NCBI GenBank assembly: GCA_003094535.1
Contig: NATV01000077.1
Span: 1 to 33,852 of the forward strand
DNA length: 33,852 bases
Reading direction: 5' to 3'
Origin: a gamma proteobacterium symbiont of Ctena orbiculata
Lineage (GTDB): Bacteria > Pseudomonadota > Gammaproteobacteria > Chromatiales > Chromatiaceae
The position numbers and the translations under genes are program-made. The notes beneath the pieces were generated by a model. The model had not been told where the DNA came from and did no database searches. It saw only the letters and a program-made list of their open reading frames with translations. Positions 24,912 to 33,849 of the stretch are shown here, piece by piece. The number at the start of each line of letters is the position of its first letter. Positions within the stretch are counted from its first letter, which is position 1.

Positions 24912-26014
24912 GCCATCCCTCTCAACAGCTTGCGGTGCACTCTGCGATAGATGAGGGTATCGGGCAGCAGCAGCAACAACCCGATCAGGGCCAACGTCAG
25001 ATGGACCCACCAGATACCCATCCACTCCGCGGTTGTGCCGTTGACCATCCAGTTTTCCGCCACCCCCTGAAGACTCAGATAGAGGGTGTAGAGGATAAAG
25101 GCCAGCAGCAGGCGGCCGAACGGGCCTTGGCGCGGCATGGAACGGCCGAGGGGAAGACTGAGCAGGGCAAATACCAACAGGCCGAGTATCTGCGCCACTC
25201 TGACCTGGAACTCCGCCCGGTCCCTGATCGAATTTGAGGTCAGCAGCGCATGATTAGAGAGCGACTTGCGGTTGATCTTGGCGACAACGCCATCGGAACC
25301 CTTGATACGCAAGCCGTAGCGTTCGAATTCGCTGACCCGGTAGTCCGCATCACCTGGTGAACCTTCATATCTAAGCCCATCCTCCAATACCAGATAGCGC
25401 TCACCCGACTCTTCGTCGATATATTGATAACCGCGCTGCGCAGTCACCAGACTGAGCACACCTTCCCTTCGCTGCTGCACGAAGACCTTGCGCATCCGTC
25501 TCTGTTCACTCGAAATCGACTCCACATAAAGCACAAGGTCGCCCCGACTGTACTCATTGAAGCGACCGGCGCTGATCCCAGCCAATTCTGTCGCCTGTCC
25601 GCGCTGGGCACTGATCAGCTCAGCGCTCAAACGGCTCGCCCAGGGCTGCACATAGAGCGATAACCAGCCCGTCAACAGCGCGATAGGGGTCACCACAAGA
25701 ATCAGTGAACGGTAGAGTCGAAAGTCGCCGACGCCGCAAGAGGCCAGGGCAACCATTTCACTGTCACGGTACATCCTGCCGATCACGTAGAGCACCGCGA
25801 AGAAAAAGGCCGGTGGTATCAGGCGTGGAATATAGACCACCAGCTGCAAACCAAGCAGCTGAAATAGCAGATGGCTACTGAGATCTCCACTGGCCACCTC
25901 CTTCAGCAGCTTGATGAAGCTGTTACCGAGCATGATCAAGGCGAGCACTAGCAGAATCGCAAGCAGTGCCTTGAACACTTCTCTCATGAGGTAGCGGTCA
26001 ATCAGTGTGATCAA
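24908..26014 (-). CDS. lptF: LptF, LPS export ABC permease
   Basis: Partner permease of LptG in the LPS export machine. The 368-residue protein shows six transmembrane helices around a periplasmic domain, with MVALASCGVGDFRLYRSL as the cytoplasmic coupling segment. The start is TTG at 26014 (MITLIDRYLMREV), which fits the E. coli LptF N-terminus (MIIIRYLVRE) and has AGGA just upstream; the first ATG, at 25987, would cut into the first helix region. It is divergent from pepA, the arrangement found in E. coli and many gammaproteobacteria, with 210 bases between them. Confidence 0.95.
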   Translation of the reverse strand: MITLIDRYLMREVFKALLAILLVLALIMLGNSFIKLLKEVASGDLSSHLLFQLLGLQLVVYIPRLIPPAFFFAVLYVIGRMYRDSEMVALASCGVGDFRLYRSLILVVTPIALLTGWLSLYVQPWASRLSAELISAQRGQATELAGISAGRFNEYSRGDLVLYVESISSEQRRMRKVFVQQRREGVLSLVTAQRGYQYIDEESGERYLVLEDGLRYEGSPGDADYRVSEFERYGLRIKGSDGVVAKINRKSLSNHALLTSNSIRDRAEFQVRVAQILGLLVFALLSLPLGRSMPRQGPFGRLLLAFILYTLYLSLQGVAENWMVNGTTAEWMGIWWVHLTLALIGLLLLLPDTLIYRRVHRKLLRGMA

Positions 26015-26224
26015 ATATCCTGTCCTGCCTTTGCTGCGTTTATCGTAAAATTAAGATTACACCATGCAAGGTGTTAATTGGTTGATGATTGGGTAGACTT
26101 GAGGCAGCTGCTTCAACAGCGGGATCCTGACTTTTCCCTGACCCAAGTGTATATAAAAGTTGAAATTACCACCTATCCTAGTTAACACCAATCTGCAACA
26201 AGAATCTGCGAGGCCACCAATTCC

Positions 26225-27718
26225 ATGGATTACCTGTTAAAAACCGGAGACCCTGCCAAACTTAAGACTCCCTGCCTTGTAGTAGGCATCTTCTCCAAGC
26301 GCCAACTCTCACCCCTGGCGCAGCAGTTGGACAAATCCTGCAAGGGTGCGCTGCAACGCATAGTGAAACGCGGAGATATGGATGGGGAGAGCGGCCAGCA
26401 GTTGCTGCTCTATGATCTGCCCGGAATTGAGGCGGAGCGTATCCTCCTGGTTGGATTGGGTAAACAACGCGAATTCAACAGGAAACAGTATACCAAGTGC
26501 GTCACCGCCGTCACCAAGAGCCTGAATCAGAACCATGCAATGGAGGCTATCTGGGGACTCTGCGAGCTACTCAGCGGCGACTTGACCCTGCAACAAGCTA
26601 TTCGGGAGACCATTGTCAGCGCTGAGGCCAGCCTCTACAAGTTCAGCGAAACCAAGAGTGAAGTCAAAAAAATCCAACGCCCACTGAAACGACTCGCACT
26701 CTTCATACACGACCGCCGCCACCTGAAAACGGCCCAGAAGGCACTCTCCCAGGCATCCGCCATCGCTACCGGCATCACGTTGACCAAGAATCTGGCCAAT
26801 CTCCCGGGTAACCTCTGCACCCCGAGTTATCTTGCTGATCAGGCAAGAAAACTAGGTCGTGACGAGAGCCGCCTCAAGGTGCGTATCCTGGATGAGAAGC
26901 AGATGGCCAAACTGGGCATGGGTTCCCTGCTCTCGGTCTCCCGCGGTAGTCGCCAACCCGCGAAACTGATCATCATGGAGTATTCAGGAGGTAGACCCGG
27001 CGCCAAACCGGTTGTCCTGGTCGGCAAGGGACTGACCTTCGACGCAGGCGGCATCTCTCTCAAGCCCTCGGCGGCAATGGATGAGATGAAATACGATATG
27101 TGTGGCGGCGCCGCTGTCTTCGGCACAATCAAGGCCGCCCTTGCCATGGACATGCCGATCAACGTGATCGGTGTTGTGCCCGCATCGGAAAACCTGCCCG
27201 ATGGCGATGCCAACAAACCGGGCGATATCGTAACCAGCATGTCGGGACAAACCATCGAGATACTCAACACCGATGCCGAGGGACGCCTTATCCTTTGCGA
27301 TGCCCTGACCTATTCCGAGCGATTCAAACCGGCGGTGGTGATCGATATCGCCACACTTACCGGCGCCTGCATCGTGGCCCTTGGCAACCAGGCATCCGGA
27401 TTAATGGCCAATGACGATGCCCTGGCAAAGGAACTGCTTGATGCCGGTAGTGATACGGGGGACCGTGCCTGGCAACTGCCCCTGTGGGACGACTACCAGG
27501 AACAACTCGACAGCAATTTTGCCGACATGGCCAATATCGGCGGCAAGGGCGCGGGAACCATCACCGCTGCCTGCTTCCTCTCACGCTACACAAAAAAGTT
27601 CAAATGGGCACACCTCGATATCGCCGGTACGGCCTGGCGCAGTGGCGCGCATAAAGGCGCCACCGGGCGACCGGTGGGGCTTCTCACCCAATTCCTGCTA
27701 AGGCGTTGCGGTCAATGA
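26225..27718 (+). CDS. pepA: Leucyl aminopeptidase PepA
   Basis: Two-metal cytosolic aminopeptidase (M17 family) removing N-terminal residues, often Leu; in E. coli it also binds DNA at Xer sites and carAB. The 497-residue protein has the N-terminal macro-like domain (1-165) and the catalytic domain. Metal and active-site residues are all visible: Lys268 and Asp273 in GKGLTFDAGG, the Asp of KYDMCGGAA, and Asp350, Glu352 and Arg354 in NTDAEGRL. VGLLTQFL is the usual C-terminal segment. It lies head-to-head with lptF and is followed by holC 31 bases later. A TATAAA at 26152-26157 could be its -10 box. Confidence 0.97.
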   Translation: MDYLLKTGDPAKLKTPCLVVGIFSKRQLSPLAQQLDKSCKGALQRIVKRGDMDGESGQQLLLYDLPGIEAERILLVGLGKQREFNRKQYTKCVTAVTKSLNQNHAMEAIWGLCELLSGDLTLQQAIRETIVSAEASLYKFSETKSEVKKIQRPLKRLALFIHDRRHLKTAQKALSQASAIATGITLTKNLANLPGNLCTPSYLADQARKLGRDESRLKVRILDEKQMAKLGMGSLLSVSRGSRQPAKLIIMEYSGGRPGAKPVVLVGKGLTFDAGGISLKPSAAMDEMKYDMCGGAAVFGTIKAALAMDMPINVIGVVPASENLPDGDANKPGDIVTSMSGQTIEILNTDAEGRLILCDALTYSERFKPAVVIDIATLTGACIVALGNQASGLMANDDALAKELLDAGSDTGDRAWQLPLWDDYQEQLDSNFADMANIGGKGAGTITAACFLSRYTKKFKWAHLDIAGTAWRSGAHKGATGRPVGLLTQFLLRRCGQ

Positions 27719-27749
27719 GATTGTCGGCCAATGCAAACTGGAGCATGAG

Positions 27750-28178
27750 ATGACGCAGGTCGACTTTTACGTGCTCGATGAGCGTGCTGCAGGAAACCGC
27801 TTCACCCTCGCGTGTCGCCTGAGTGAGAAGATCTATCATCAGGGACGCAGGGTATTTATCCACACCGGCTCCGAAGAGGAGTCAAGACATATGAACAGGC
27901 TGTTGTGGACCTTTCGCCAGGGCAGCTTCATACCCCATGGAATGGCCAATGAGTGCGATCCTTTGACCACACCGGTGGTTATCAGCCATGACAAGGAGAG
28001 CGGAGAGGAGAAGGATGTCCTCATCAACCTGGCACGCGATGTACCCAGTTTCTTCAGCCGATTTGAGCGGGTCGCGGAGATCATCGATCGGGAACCAGAG
28101 GTCGTTACGACTGGTCGGGAGCGTTTCCGCTTCTATCGCGACAGGGGCTATCACCTCAACAAACACGACATTAAATAG
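27750..28178 (+). CDS. holC: DNA polymerase III chi subunit HolC
   Basis: Clamp-loader accessory subunit that binds SSB and the psi subunit (HolD). The 142-residue protein has the family start VDFYVLDERAAGNRFTLACRL and the middle HMNRLLWTFRQGSFIPHG, including the Trp-Phe region that makes the SSB contact. The ending FRFYRDRGYHLNKHDIK matches the family's closing YRxRGYxL pattern. The order pepA-holC is the standard gammaproteobacterial one. It ends directly before the next start codon. Confidence 0.95.
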   Translation: MTQVDFYVLDERAAGNRFTLACRLSEKIYHQGRRVFIHTGSEEESRHMNRLLWTFRQGSFIPHGMANECDPLTTPVVISHDKESGEEKDVLINLARDVPSFFSRFERVAEIIDREPEVVTTGRERFRFYRDRGYHLNKHDIK

Positions 28179-28595
28179 ATGAACAGAGACGACATCTCAC
28201 AGGATCAGGATTCTGCCATTCCGTTGTTGGAAGATGTGGTTTCAATGGAAGAAATCGAATCGGAATTTATCGAATTTGCCGATGAAGAGGCGGAAATTTC
28301 GGACAGTGGTATCCCGGAGTATGACGAAGAGCTTCTCGCCATGCGGGATGACATTGCCAAACAGCTCGAAGTTGACCTGCGAGGCATTGTCACCGAGGTG
28401 CTGAATAAGGTGATAGACGACACCACTTCCCGTATCAGCCAGATCCTGCACGACGAACTAGACACTGCTTTGGCTCACCGAATCAGCTACTTGATCGAAC
28501 AACGGCTGGAAGAGGAATTCGGGCCTCGTCGACAACATGCCAAGGATGACGAGGATCAGGATGCGATAGATATCTATCAGGACGACAACCTCTGA
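28179..28595 (+). CDS. Small acidic protein of unknown function downstream of holC
   Basis: A 138-residue, strongly acidic protein with many Asp and Glu residues over the first 60 positions and a helical second half (about 65-120, IAKQLEVDLRGIVTEVLNKVIDD). No membrane helix or signal is present. It starts immediately after the holC stop with no ribosome-binding site of its own, so it is probably translated by coupling. Genes of this type are found between holC and valS in other gammaproteobacteria (from memory); function is unknown. Here valS does not follow. Confidence 0.78.
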   Translation: MNRDDISQDQDSAIPLLEDVVSMEEIESEFIEFADEEAEISDSGIPEYDEELLAMRDDIAKQLEVDLRGIVTEVLNKVIDDTTSRISQILHDELDTALAHRISYLIEQRLEEEFGPRRQHAKDDEDQDAIDIYQDDNL

Positions 28596-28805
28596 GCAGT
28601 ATTCACTGCAAATCCCTGCTTGGCTCCAATCATATGCCCGGCCTGCTTGAGATGCATTTTCGCCCACATTTCAGGGATGGTGGACAGTCATGTTTTCATT
28701 GAAGATATGAACCACTACGCGAGGGCCAAGTGCATGCAGATTAATTGATTCTAATTCTCCAACCCCGAACGGGTTGCACTGTAATTCGTTTATCGTGCAA
28801 CTCTC
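28596..28805. other. Gap after the holC cluster, no clear gene
   Basis: 210 bases between the acidic protein and the convergent membrane protein. The plus strand holds a short open frame ending near 28746 (containing VFIEDMNHYARAKC) without start signals, possibly a scrap of a lost gene. No terminator hairpin stands out. Confidence 0.3.
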
Positions 28806-29294
28806 CTAATCATTCTCACATGCTTGCGAACGATTCTTGCCGCTGACATAGAGCCATGCTCCTAAATAGACGCAGCATAACGACAATAGACCCAAAACCA
28901 GGTTTTCACTCATTGAATAGTAGGATTGTCCCATTACAAATCCGAAAAATATGACGATGATTGCCAACACCGCGACAACCCGGTATTCAGAGTGATTAAC
29001 CAATTTTGCACAGAGATAGCCGGCGTATGTTGTAATTATGCAGCCCGAGACAATAGCCACCAATGACACCATCGAAGTTAACTCTATATTAGAGAGTTTG
29101 GTAGTTATGACTTCGAGAGAATCACCATTGGACGCGAGTATCATGCCGTAAACTATTGATATCGCAATCCCAATAAACACAGTGGCCGTGATATCCACAA
29201 CGGTTGCTATTAAAACAGCTCTTACTGCAGAACCTCTTGGCTTTTGGTGACTAGTTAATTCCGATTTCGGTGTCCTATAGACATCTTCATCCAT
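28806..29294 (-). CDS. Predicted four-helix membrane protein, unknown function
   Basis: A 162-residue protein with a short polar start (MDEDVYRTPKSEL), then four hydrophobic segments at about 24-52, 70-97, 104-124 and 130-150, and a short polar tail. The N-terminal YxxPxSEL pattern resembles the start of several small uncharacterised membrane proteins, but I do not recognise a named family. A good ribosome-binding site (AGGAAG, complement of 29302-29307) lies seven bases before the ATG. The gene is clearly more AT-rich than pepA or the rnf genes, which may mean later arrival. It sits alone between holC's partner and the c-di-GMP gene. Confidence 0.7.
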   Translation of the reverse strand: MDEDVYRTPKSELTSHQKPRGSAVRAVLIATVVDITATVFIGIAISIVYGMILASNGDSLEVITTKLSNIELTSMVSLVAIVSGCIITTYAGYLCAKLVNHSEYRVVAVLAIIVIFFGFVMGQSYYSMSENLVLGLLSLCCVYLGAWLYVSGKNRSQACEND

Positions 29295-29552
29295 CTATGT
29301 ACTTCCTGCTTCCGATGTTGGTTCATGTATCGGTTAGCTACATGAGCCCTATAAAATACTATCCAACTTGATTAAAATCCGGAAATGCGCGACCGATTGA
29401 CAAATTGTTGCGTACTACCACCTAGTCGCTGTATCAGAACGATATATGAGTCTTTTCCGTTAAATCCGCAAAATGTAAATTTTTGTTCACAATCTATACA
29501 TTACGGATATATCGAATCCTTTACCACTTTCAAACAAAACTCGATGCACAAA

Positions 29553-29582
29553 GCTGTCCCGATTCAATGTATTGAAGACAGC
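29553..29582 (-). terminator. Possible hairpin terminator at the end of the GGDEF-EAL gene
   Basis: Two nested 6-bp pairs (GCTGTC with GACAGC; TTCAAT with ATTGAA around a 2-base loop) with a 4-base bulge on one side overlap the stop codon. On the minus strand a moderately T-rich run follows. The T-run is broken, so this is tentative. Confidence 0.3.
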
Positions 29583-32155
29583 CAAATCACATTATCGCCA
29601 TTGGTTTCGGATATAAACTCCTTGAATGGCTTGGGATGCGCTATACCGTACCCCTGACCAAGGTCGATACCCACCCTACGCAGTTCCTCAATAATCTCGT
29701 CATTTTCCACGAACTCCGCTATGGTCGTCAACTCCATTGTATCCGCAACCGTCTTGATTGCCTCGACCATTCCTTTATCGAGTGAGTCAGTATTCATATC
29801 CTTTATAAACATGCCATCGATTTTCAGAAAATCGACGGGCAGGTTTTTTAAATAGCCAAATGAGGAGAGTCCTGATCCGAAGTCATCCAATGCAAAACGG
29901 CATCCCAACTCACGCAGTTCACGGATCATTTTCAATGCACTGGATAGGTTCTGTATGGTCGTTGTCTCCGTAACCTCAAAGGTAATTTTTGAGGGCTTGA
30001 TTTCATACTGCCGCAATAGTTTTTTCAGAAATCGCGCAATGTTCTGACGACTTAGCGTTCCACCCGAAAGATTAATAAAACAATCCGGATAGTCACCCCT
30101 GCATCTTGCCAACATGCGCAGAACTTCTTCTATAACCCAGTAATCGATGCGTTCAACCAGATCATACCTTCCCGCTGCCGGGAGGAAGGCACCAGGAGGT
30201 ATCAGGTCCCCATCCGCGGTACGCATCTTCAACAATACCTCCACTGCAACAATCAGTCTGTCGTCGCTGTTCAAGTCGACTATAGGCTGAGCGTAGAGGA
30301 CCATCCGATCCTCCTCCAAGGCACTGTTGATGCGTGAAACCCACTGCATTTCTCCAAGTCTGTTTCTGGTTGTCGCGCTATCCTTTTCATAAACGACAAT
30401 ACGGTTTCGACCTGAATCCTTGGCTGAGTAACAGGCTGCATCAGCGGTACTCATCAGTTGCACCACATTCTGGCTATACAGGTTAATAGGAGAAACGCCT
30501 ACGCTAAGACTGATTCTAAAACTTTGATGATCCCAGTAAAAAATGTGCTCTTGAACATCCTCGCGTAGTGAATCGATGCGTTCAATTGCCTGTGGCAGAG
30601 GACAGTCTATCAAGATGGCGCTGAATTCATCGCCACCCACGCGAGCAAGTACATCGCTCCCTCTAAAGTGTTTGCGCATAAGACGCGCCAACTGACGTAA
30701 TAATTCATCGCCTGCAACGTGGCCGCAAGTATCGTTCACTATCTTGAATTGATCCAGATCCATAAAACAGAGGATATGTTCTCTACCTCTATTTCTTGCT
30801 GACTCCAGGGCACTCTCCAAATGGGACTCGAATGCGCTGCGATTTATTAAATCTGTGAGGCTGTCGTGGCTTGCCTGGCGGTGCAGTTCTGCCTGCAACC
30901 GGTATTCTCGGGTAATGTCACGTATCACAATGACCACACCGTCACTCTCGGTATTGTGGCTGCTGACCAGGGTAGCTGTAACCTGAACCTGCAACGTTTC
31001 TCCATCCGGGATGAGAAGCGACACTTGCTCATTCACGACCTGATTGGGCATGCTGTCGCGGCAGCTGGCCAGCAACCCTTGTATGGTCCACTCCTCACCG
31101 TTGCTCATAAGTCTCAACAATTCGGAAAAATGCAGTCCGATTGGTCTCTCGGAATCTGTCCTGCACAGTCTCGTCGCGGCGGCATTTAGATAAGTGATTG
31201 TTCCATTCATATCTACAGCGATCACACTGTCACCAATCGATGCCAATGTGGTATGAGCTTGATTTCGCTCATTTCGCAATGCCTTCTCCGCTGAGCGTTG
31301 TGCAGTAATATCCTGAATATAAACGTAGGCCTCGTCAGCAACATCAATCATTTGATAATGCGCAAGCAGATTCACATCTCCGATTTTTTTCTCACCAAAC
31401 ACTTGGCGTTCACCATTGGCAAGGCGTTCAAGGGAACCGGGGTGATTTTCAGGTAACACGCAGATTGGATCGACCTCGTCGAACCTTCGCATCAACTTGG
31501 TAAATGCTGGATTTCTGAATGTTATCTTTCCGTTGAGATCAAAAGCGATGATCGGATTCGGGTTTTCACGTGGAAAAGCAGCCAATTGCACATTGCGGGA
31601 TTCCGTATATTTCAGCTCTTCAACCATTAAGCTAAGGAGATTTGCCTCGTAACGACGGGTCAGAAACAGATAGATCAAAAGTGCAAACAAACTAGTCAGT
31701 AGCAACGCGGCAAGAGCTGCCTGGATACTATGCCCCAAGGTCTGTCGGTAGGTATTTTCAAGACTCATGGAAAGGGTTAAGGTGGCAGCACCTCGATAAG
31801 AATACGAAATCTCCTTGTTGACTATATATCTGCGTGCGGAAGGTTGGTAAGGACCATAACTTGCAATAATGAAACCATTCCGTGCTACCAACTTTACCTC
31901 ATCGATATCTTTATGGTTCGCAGCCCATTGTTTAACCAGGGCGGAGAGTGTTTCATAATTGCCCTTCTGGAGTTCGGTCTCGGCAATCAAGGAGATCGTT
32001 TCGAGTTGGCTTTTTGCTACTTCTTCGGTGAACTCGATGTGTTCGTTATGATTACTCCAGATTGCAACTGCAATGGCCATAGAAAGCACCAATATGAACA
32101 ACAAGGTTGCTAGCACAACCCAGGTCAGTGTCGGCAGATGCAATTCCTTGTTCAC
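29564..32155 (-). CDS. Membrane PAS-PAS-GGDEF-EAL protein (c-di-GMP synthesis/breakdown)
   Basis: Predicted sensor that makes and/or degrades cyclic di-GMP. The 863-residue protein has a first helix (about 11-33), a periplasmic part (about 34-140), a second helix (about 143-166), two PAS-like regions (about 190-292 and 298-415), a GGDEF domain (about 425-590) and an EAL domain (about 605-850). The cyclase motif GGDEF (507-511) is intact and the inhibitory RxxD site is present (Arg498, Asp501). The EAL signature reads EVL (639-641), a common active variant; Asn695, Glu727, Asp757, Asp758, Lys778, Glu814 and Gln834 are all present, so phosphodiesterase activity is plausible too. Its ATG overlaps the stop of the PhnD-like gene by four bases. 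Confidence 0.93.
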   Translation of the reverse strand: MNKELHLPTLTWVVLATLLFILVLSMAIAVAIWSNHNEHIEFTEEVAKSQLETISLIAETELQKGNYETLSALVKQWAANHKDIDEVKLVARNGFIIASYGPYQPSARRYIVNKEISYSYRGAATLTLSMSLENTYRQTLGHSIQAALAALLLTSLFALLIYLFLTRRYEANLLSLMVEELKYTESRNVQLAAFPRENPNPIIAFDLNGKITFRNPAFTKLMRRFDEVDPICVLPENHPGSLERLANGERQVFGEKKIGDVNLLAHYQMIDVADEAYVYIQDITAQRSAEKALRNERNQAHTTLASIGDSVIAVDMNGTITYLNAAATRLCRTDSERPIGLHFSELLRLMSNGEEWTIQGLLASCRDSMPNQVVNEQVSLLIPDGETLQVQVTATLVSSHNTESDGVVIVIRDITREYRLQAELHRQASHDSLTDLINRSAFESHLESALESARNRGREHILCFMDLDQFKIVNDTCGHVAGDELLRQLARLMRKHFRGSDVLARVGGDEFSAILIDCPLPQAIERIDSLREDVQEHIFYWDHQSFRISLSVGVSPINLYSQNVVQLMSTADAACYSAKDSGRNRIVVYEKDSATTRNRLGEMQWVSRINSALEEDRMVLYAQPIVDLNSDDRLIVAVEVLLKMRTADGDLIPPGAFLPAAGRYDLVERIDYWVIEEVLRMLARCRGDYPDCFINLSGGTLSRQNIARFLKKLLRQYEIKPSKITFEVTETTTIQNLSSALKMIRELRELGCRFALDDFGSGLSSFGYLKNLPVDFLKIDGMFIKDMNTDSLDKGMVEAIKTVADTMELTTIAEFVENDEIIEELRRVGIDLGQGYGIAHPKPFKEFISETNGDNVIWLSSIH

Positions 32156-33033
32156 TCAACCACTCCTCTGGCTCTTAAAGCAGTAAAAATATCTCTTAAT
32201 TTCTTATAATCGCTCGCTTCCACACTGACCAGGGCAGTTGCCGTCTTTTTTATTGGACGCAGGACCTGACCTGTTTCTGGATTTCCAGCTGTGAGATGCA
32301 GTAAATGTCGACGCAGTAATTCTACCCTGTCGTGATCTATGCCTGAGGGAGCTATAAAAAGGTGCTCAGATATATCGGGAGTCGTGGCGACTGCTACAAG
32401 TCCTCTATGTTGATACTTCCTGAATACAGCCTCTTTCACGGCACCCGCATCGGCATCTCCAGCAAGTACGGCAAGTGCGACATTGTCATGGCTGTGAAAA
32501 TAACGGTGACTTGCGAAATCATCAACATCGATACCCGCCTCAAACAATAGCTGCCTGGGTACCAGGTGACTCATAGTCGAGGACTTGCTGCCAAAGGCGA
32601 AGTGGGATCCCTTGAGGTCCTCGAGTGTGCGAATGCTACTCCCCTCCTTGGTAAAGATTTTTCCAGTGAAGGTTGGGATTCCATCTATCTCCAGCCGGGC
32701 CAATAGATTAGGAACCCCGTATTTATCTGACAATTGTACGAATAATGCAGGCCCGATGAATGCGAGATCCACCTGGTCATTTATGATTGCATCGAAGTGT
32801 GACTCGTATGACTCCCCAATCCTCACCTCGACCGGTTTTCCGAAGCTTAGGCTCAGATATTCCGCCAATGGAGTGAACATCGCCCGAAGTTCCGCATGGG
32901 AACGATAAGGATGAATCCCAAGAACCAGAGACTCCGTACTGCCTGTTGCGGTAGTAATACAAATGAGCGTTAGGGCGACTACCCTAACCGCTAACCGTTT
33001 CATCCATAAACTGGTCCAAGGTGTGTTTAGCAT
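32152..33033 (-). CDS. PhnD-like periplasmic phosphate/phosphonate-type binding protein
   Basis: Predicted periplasmic ligand-binding protein of the PhnD/PtxB family. The 293-residue protein has a Sec signal peptide (cleaved near TATGS) and family features: LGIHPYRSHAELRAMFTPLAEYLS, DQVDLAFIGPALFVQL, LEDLKGSHFAFGSKSSTMSHLVPRQL (split by residue changes) and GDADAGAVKEAVF. No ABC permease or ATPase is next to it. Instead it overlaps the GGDEF-EAL gene by four bases, so it most likely feeds ligand information to that sensor. The start at 33033 has GGGAG close upstream; ATG 33003 (MKRLAVRVV) is an alternative that leaves the signal peptide whole. Confidence 0.88.
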   Translation of the reverse strand: MLNTPWTSLWMKRLAVRVVALTLICITTATGSTESLVLGIHPYRSHAELRAMFTPLAEYLSLSFGKPVEVRIGESYESHFDAIINDQVDLAFIGPALFVQLSDKYGVPNLLARLEIDGIPTFTGKIFTKEGSSIRTLEDLKGSHFAFGSKSSTMSHLVPRQLLFEAGIDVDDFASHRYFHSHDNVALAVLAGDADAGAVKEAVFRKYQHRGLVAVATTPDISEHLFIAPSGIDHDRVELLRRHLLHLTAGNPETGQVLRPIKKTATALVSVEASDYKKLRDIFTALRARGVVE

Positions 33034-33161
33034 ACACTCCCAATCCCGGGTTCGGGGTTTCTCCTAAAATTAATCCATCACCCCTATCCAACCACAATTT
33101 CTGAAGTGTTTAAGCATATCCTAGTAGCAACGGCAGAATCTACAAAAAAAGCGGTTGGGTA

Positions 33162-33440
33162 TCAGGCGGATCCCATGTGAAGCATCTTCTGCTCTTTCCG
33201 ACTTCGATTGACTATTTTTCTGCAGATTTTCTTTTCCAGCATCGCCATGATATCGCCGTCAAGCTCATCCGCTGCCCTGTTTTCACCACCCCGACGAAGA
33301 CTTGCAGCCATAAGTTCTAGCTCTCTGATACTGCCTTTCACCCGGTTTCGCCTTTGGCGCGCACTACCCACACCCGTTTTAAACTGCCACTTTTGGTCGT
33401 CGGTTATCAGTAAATGAGGAATTACATTCTCTTTCAGCAT
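33162..33440 (-). CDS. Small basic protein of unknown function
   Basis: A 92-residue protein from ATG 33440 (MLKENVIPHLL), preceded by a GGTGA-like ribosome-binding site; an in-frame GTG at 33449 adds three residues. It is basic (many Arg and Lys) and mostly helical, with no signal or membrane helix. Segments such as SIRELELMAASLRRGGENRAADELDGDI suggest a folded helical domain. I do not recognise a family. The 128-base gap to the PhnD-like gene shows no terminator, so transcription could run on into it. Confidence 0.5.
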   Translation of the reverse strand: MLKENVIPHLLITDDQKWQFKTGVGSARQRRNRVKGSIRELELMAASLRRGGENRAADELDGDIMAMLEKKICRKIVNRSRKEQKMLHMGSA

Positions 33441-33610
33441 ATCGGTCACCGCTATTTTATTGTGACAATCTTGTTGTTATCGAGACGACTGCATTTGTCA
33501 AAATCAGTCTGTAAGTTAAATATAACTCTATAATTTTTCACGAAAAGTGATCTTTTACGCTGGAATAGTGTGAAAAATGCACATGTTGCGGTGCCTCGCG
33601 TCCTGTCTAA

Positions 33611-33658
33611 CGAAGGGTTCGAATCAAAGCCTCCCTGTCCACCAAATCAATAGGGGCC
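33611..33658. repeat. tRNA-Ser-3'-end-like repeat, copy 1
   Basis: A 48-base unit, identical to copy 2 (33775-33822) at 46 positions. It holds GGGTTCGAATC, which is T-arm-like, then CTGTCCACCAAAT, resembling an acceptor end and downstream flank. The T-stem does not pair properly, so this is not a working tRNA. Similarity to copy 2 extends leftward (GCGTCCTG) with a shorter middle. Confidence 0.6.
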
Positions 33659-33774
33659 GAGGGACTCCTTTGCCTGGGTGCCGACTGATGGGAGGGATTG
33701 ATTCGCCTTCGGCTCACCCCTCCGGGGCACCTTCGCTTCGCTCGGCGTCCTGCGGCGCTTCGCGCCTGGTCGAA

Positions 33775-33822
33775 CGAAGGGTTCGAATCAAAGCCTCCCT
33801 GTCCGCCAAATAAATAGGGGCC
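33775..33822. repeat. tRNA-Ser-3'-end-like repeat, copy 2
   Basis: Second copy of the 48-base unit, 164 bases after copy 1. It ends CTGTCCGCCAAATAAATAGG and so runs into the long inverted repeat at 33802-33849. The 116 bases between the copies are rich in short CTTCG/GCGCTTCGCGC hairpin-like strings and contain no gene. Confidence 0.6.
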
Positions 33823-33849
33823 CTGTTGGGCCCCTATTTATTTGGCGGA
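33802..33849 (-). terminator. Perfect 22-bp inverted repeat, probable terminator of a tRNA-Ser gene just outside the window
   Basis: Two perfect 22-base arms flank the loop TGTT. The inner 16 pairs combine a GC block (GGGGCCC) with an AT block (AAATAAATA), so on the minus strand the hairpin ends in TATTTATTT, as an intrinsic terminator would. On that strand the bases entering from the window edge (complement of 33843-33852) read CTCTCCGCCA, the usual 3' end of tRNA-Ser with CCA. The tRNA body itself would lie beyond 33852. Confidence 0.55.

Noticed and set aside
29385-29657. Plus-strand 90-codon open frame overlapping the end of the GGDEF-EAL gene
   Set aside because: Overlaps a firm gene on the other strand and lacks start signals and protein-like composition.
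30230-30245. EAL motif changed to EVL taken as a dead phosphodiesterase
   Set aside because: EVL is a common natural variant and the other catalytic residues (Asn, Glu, DD, Lys, Glu, Gln) are in place.
33577-33813. Plus-strand open frame over the tRNA-like repeats
   Set aside because: It spans both repeat copies and hairpin strings; the coding look comes from the repeats.
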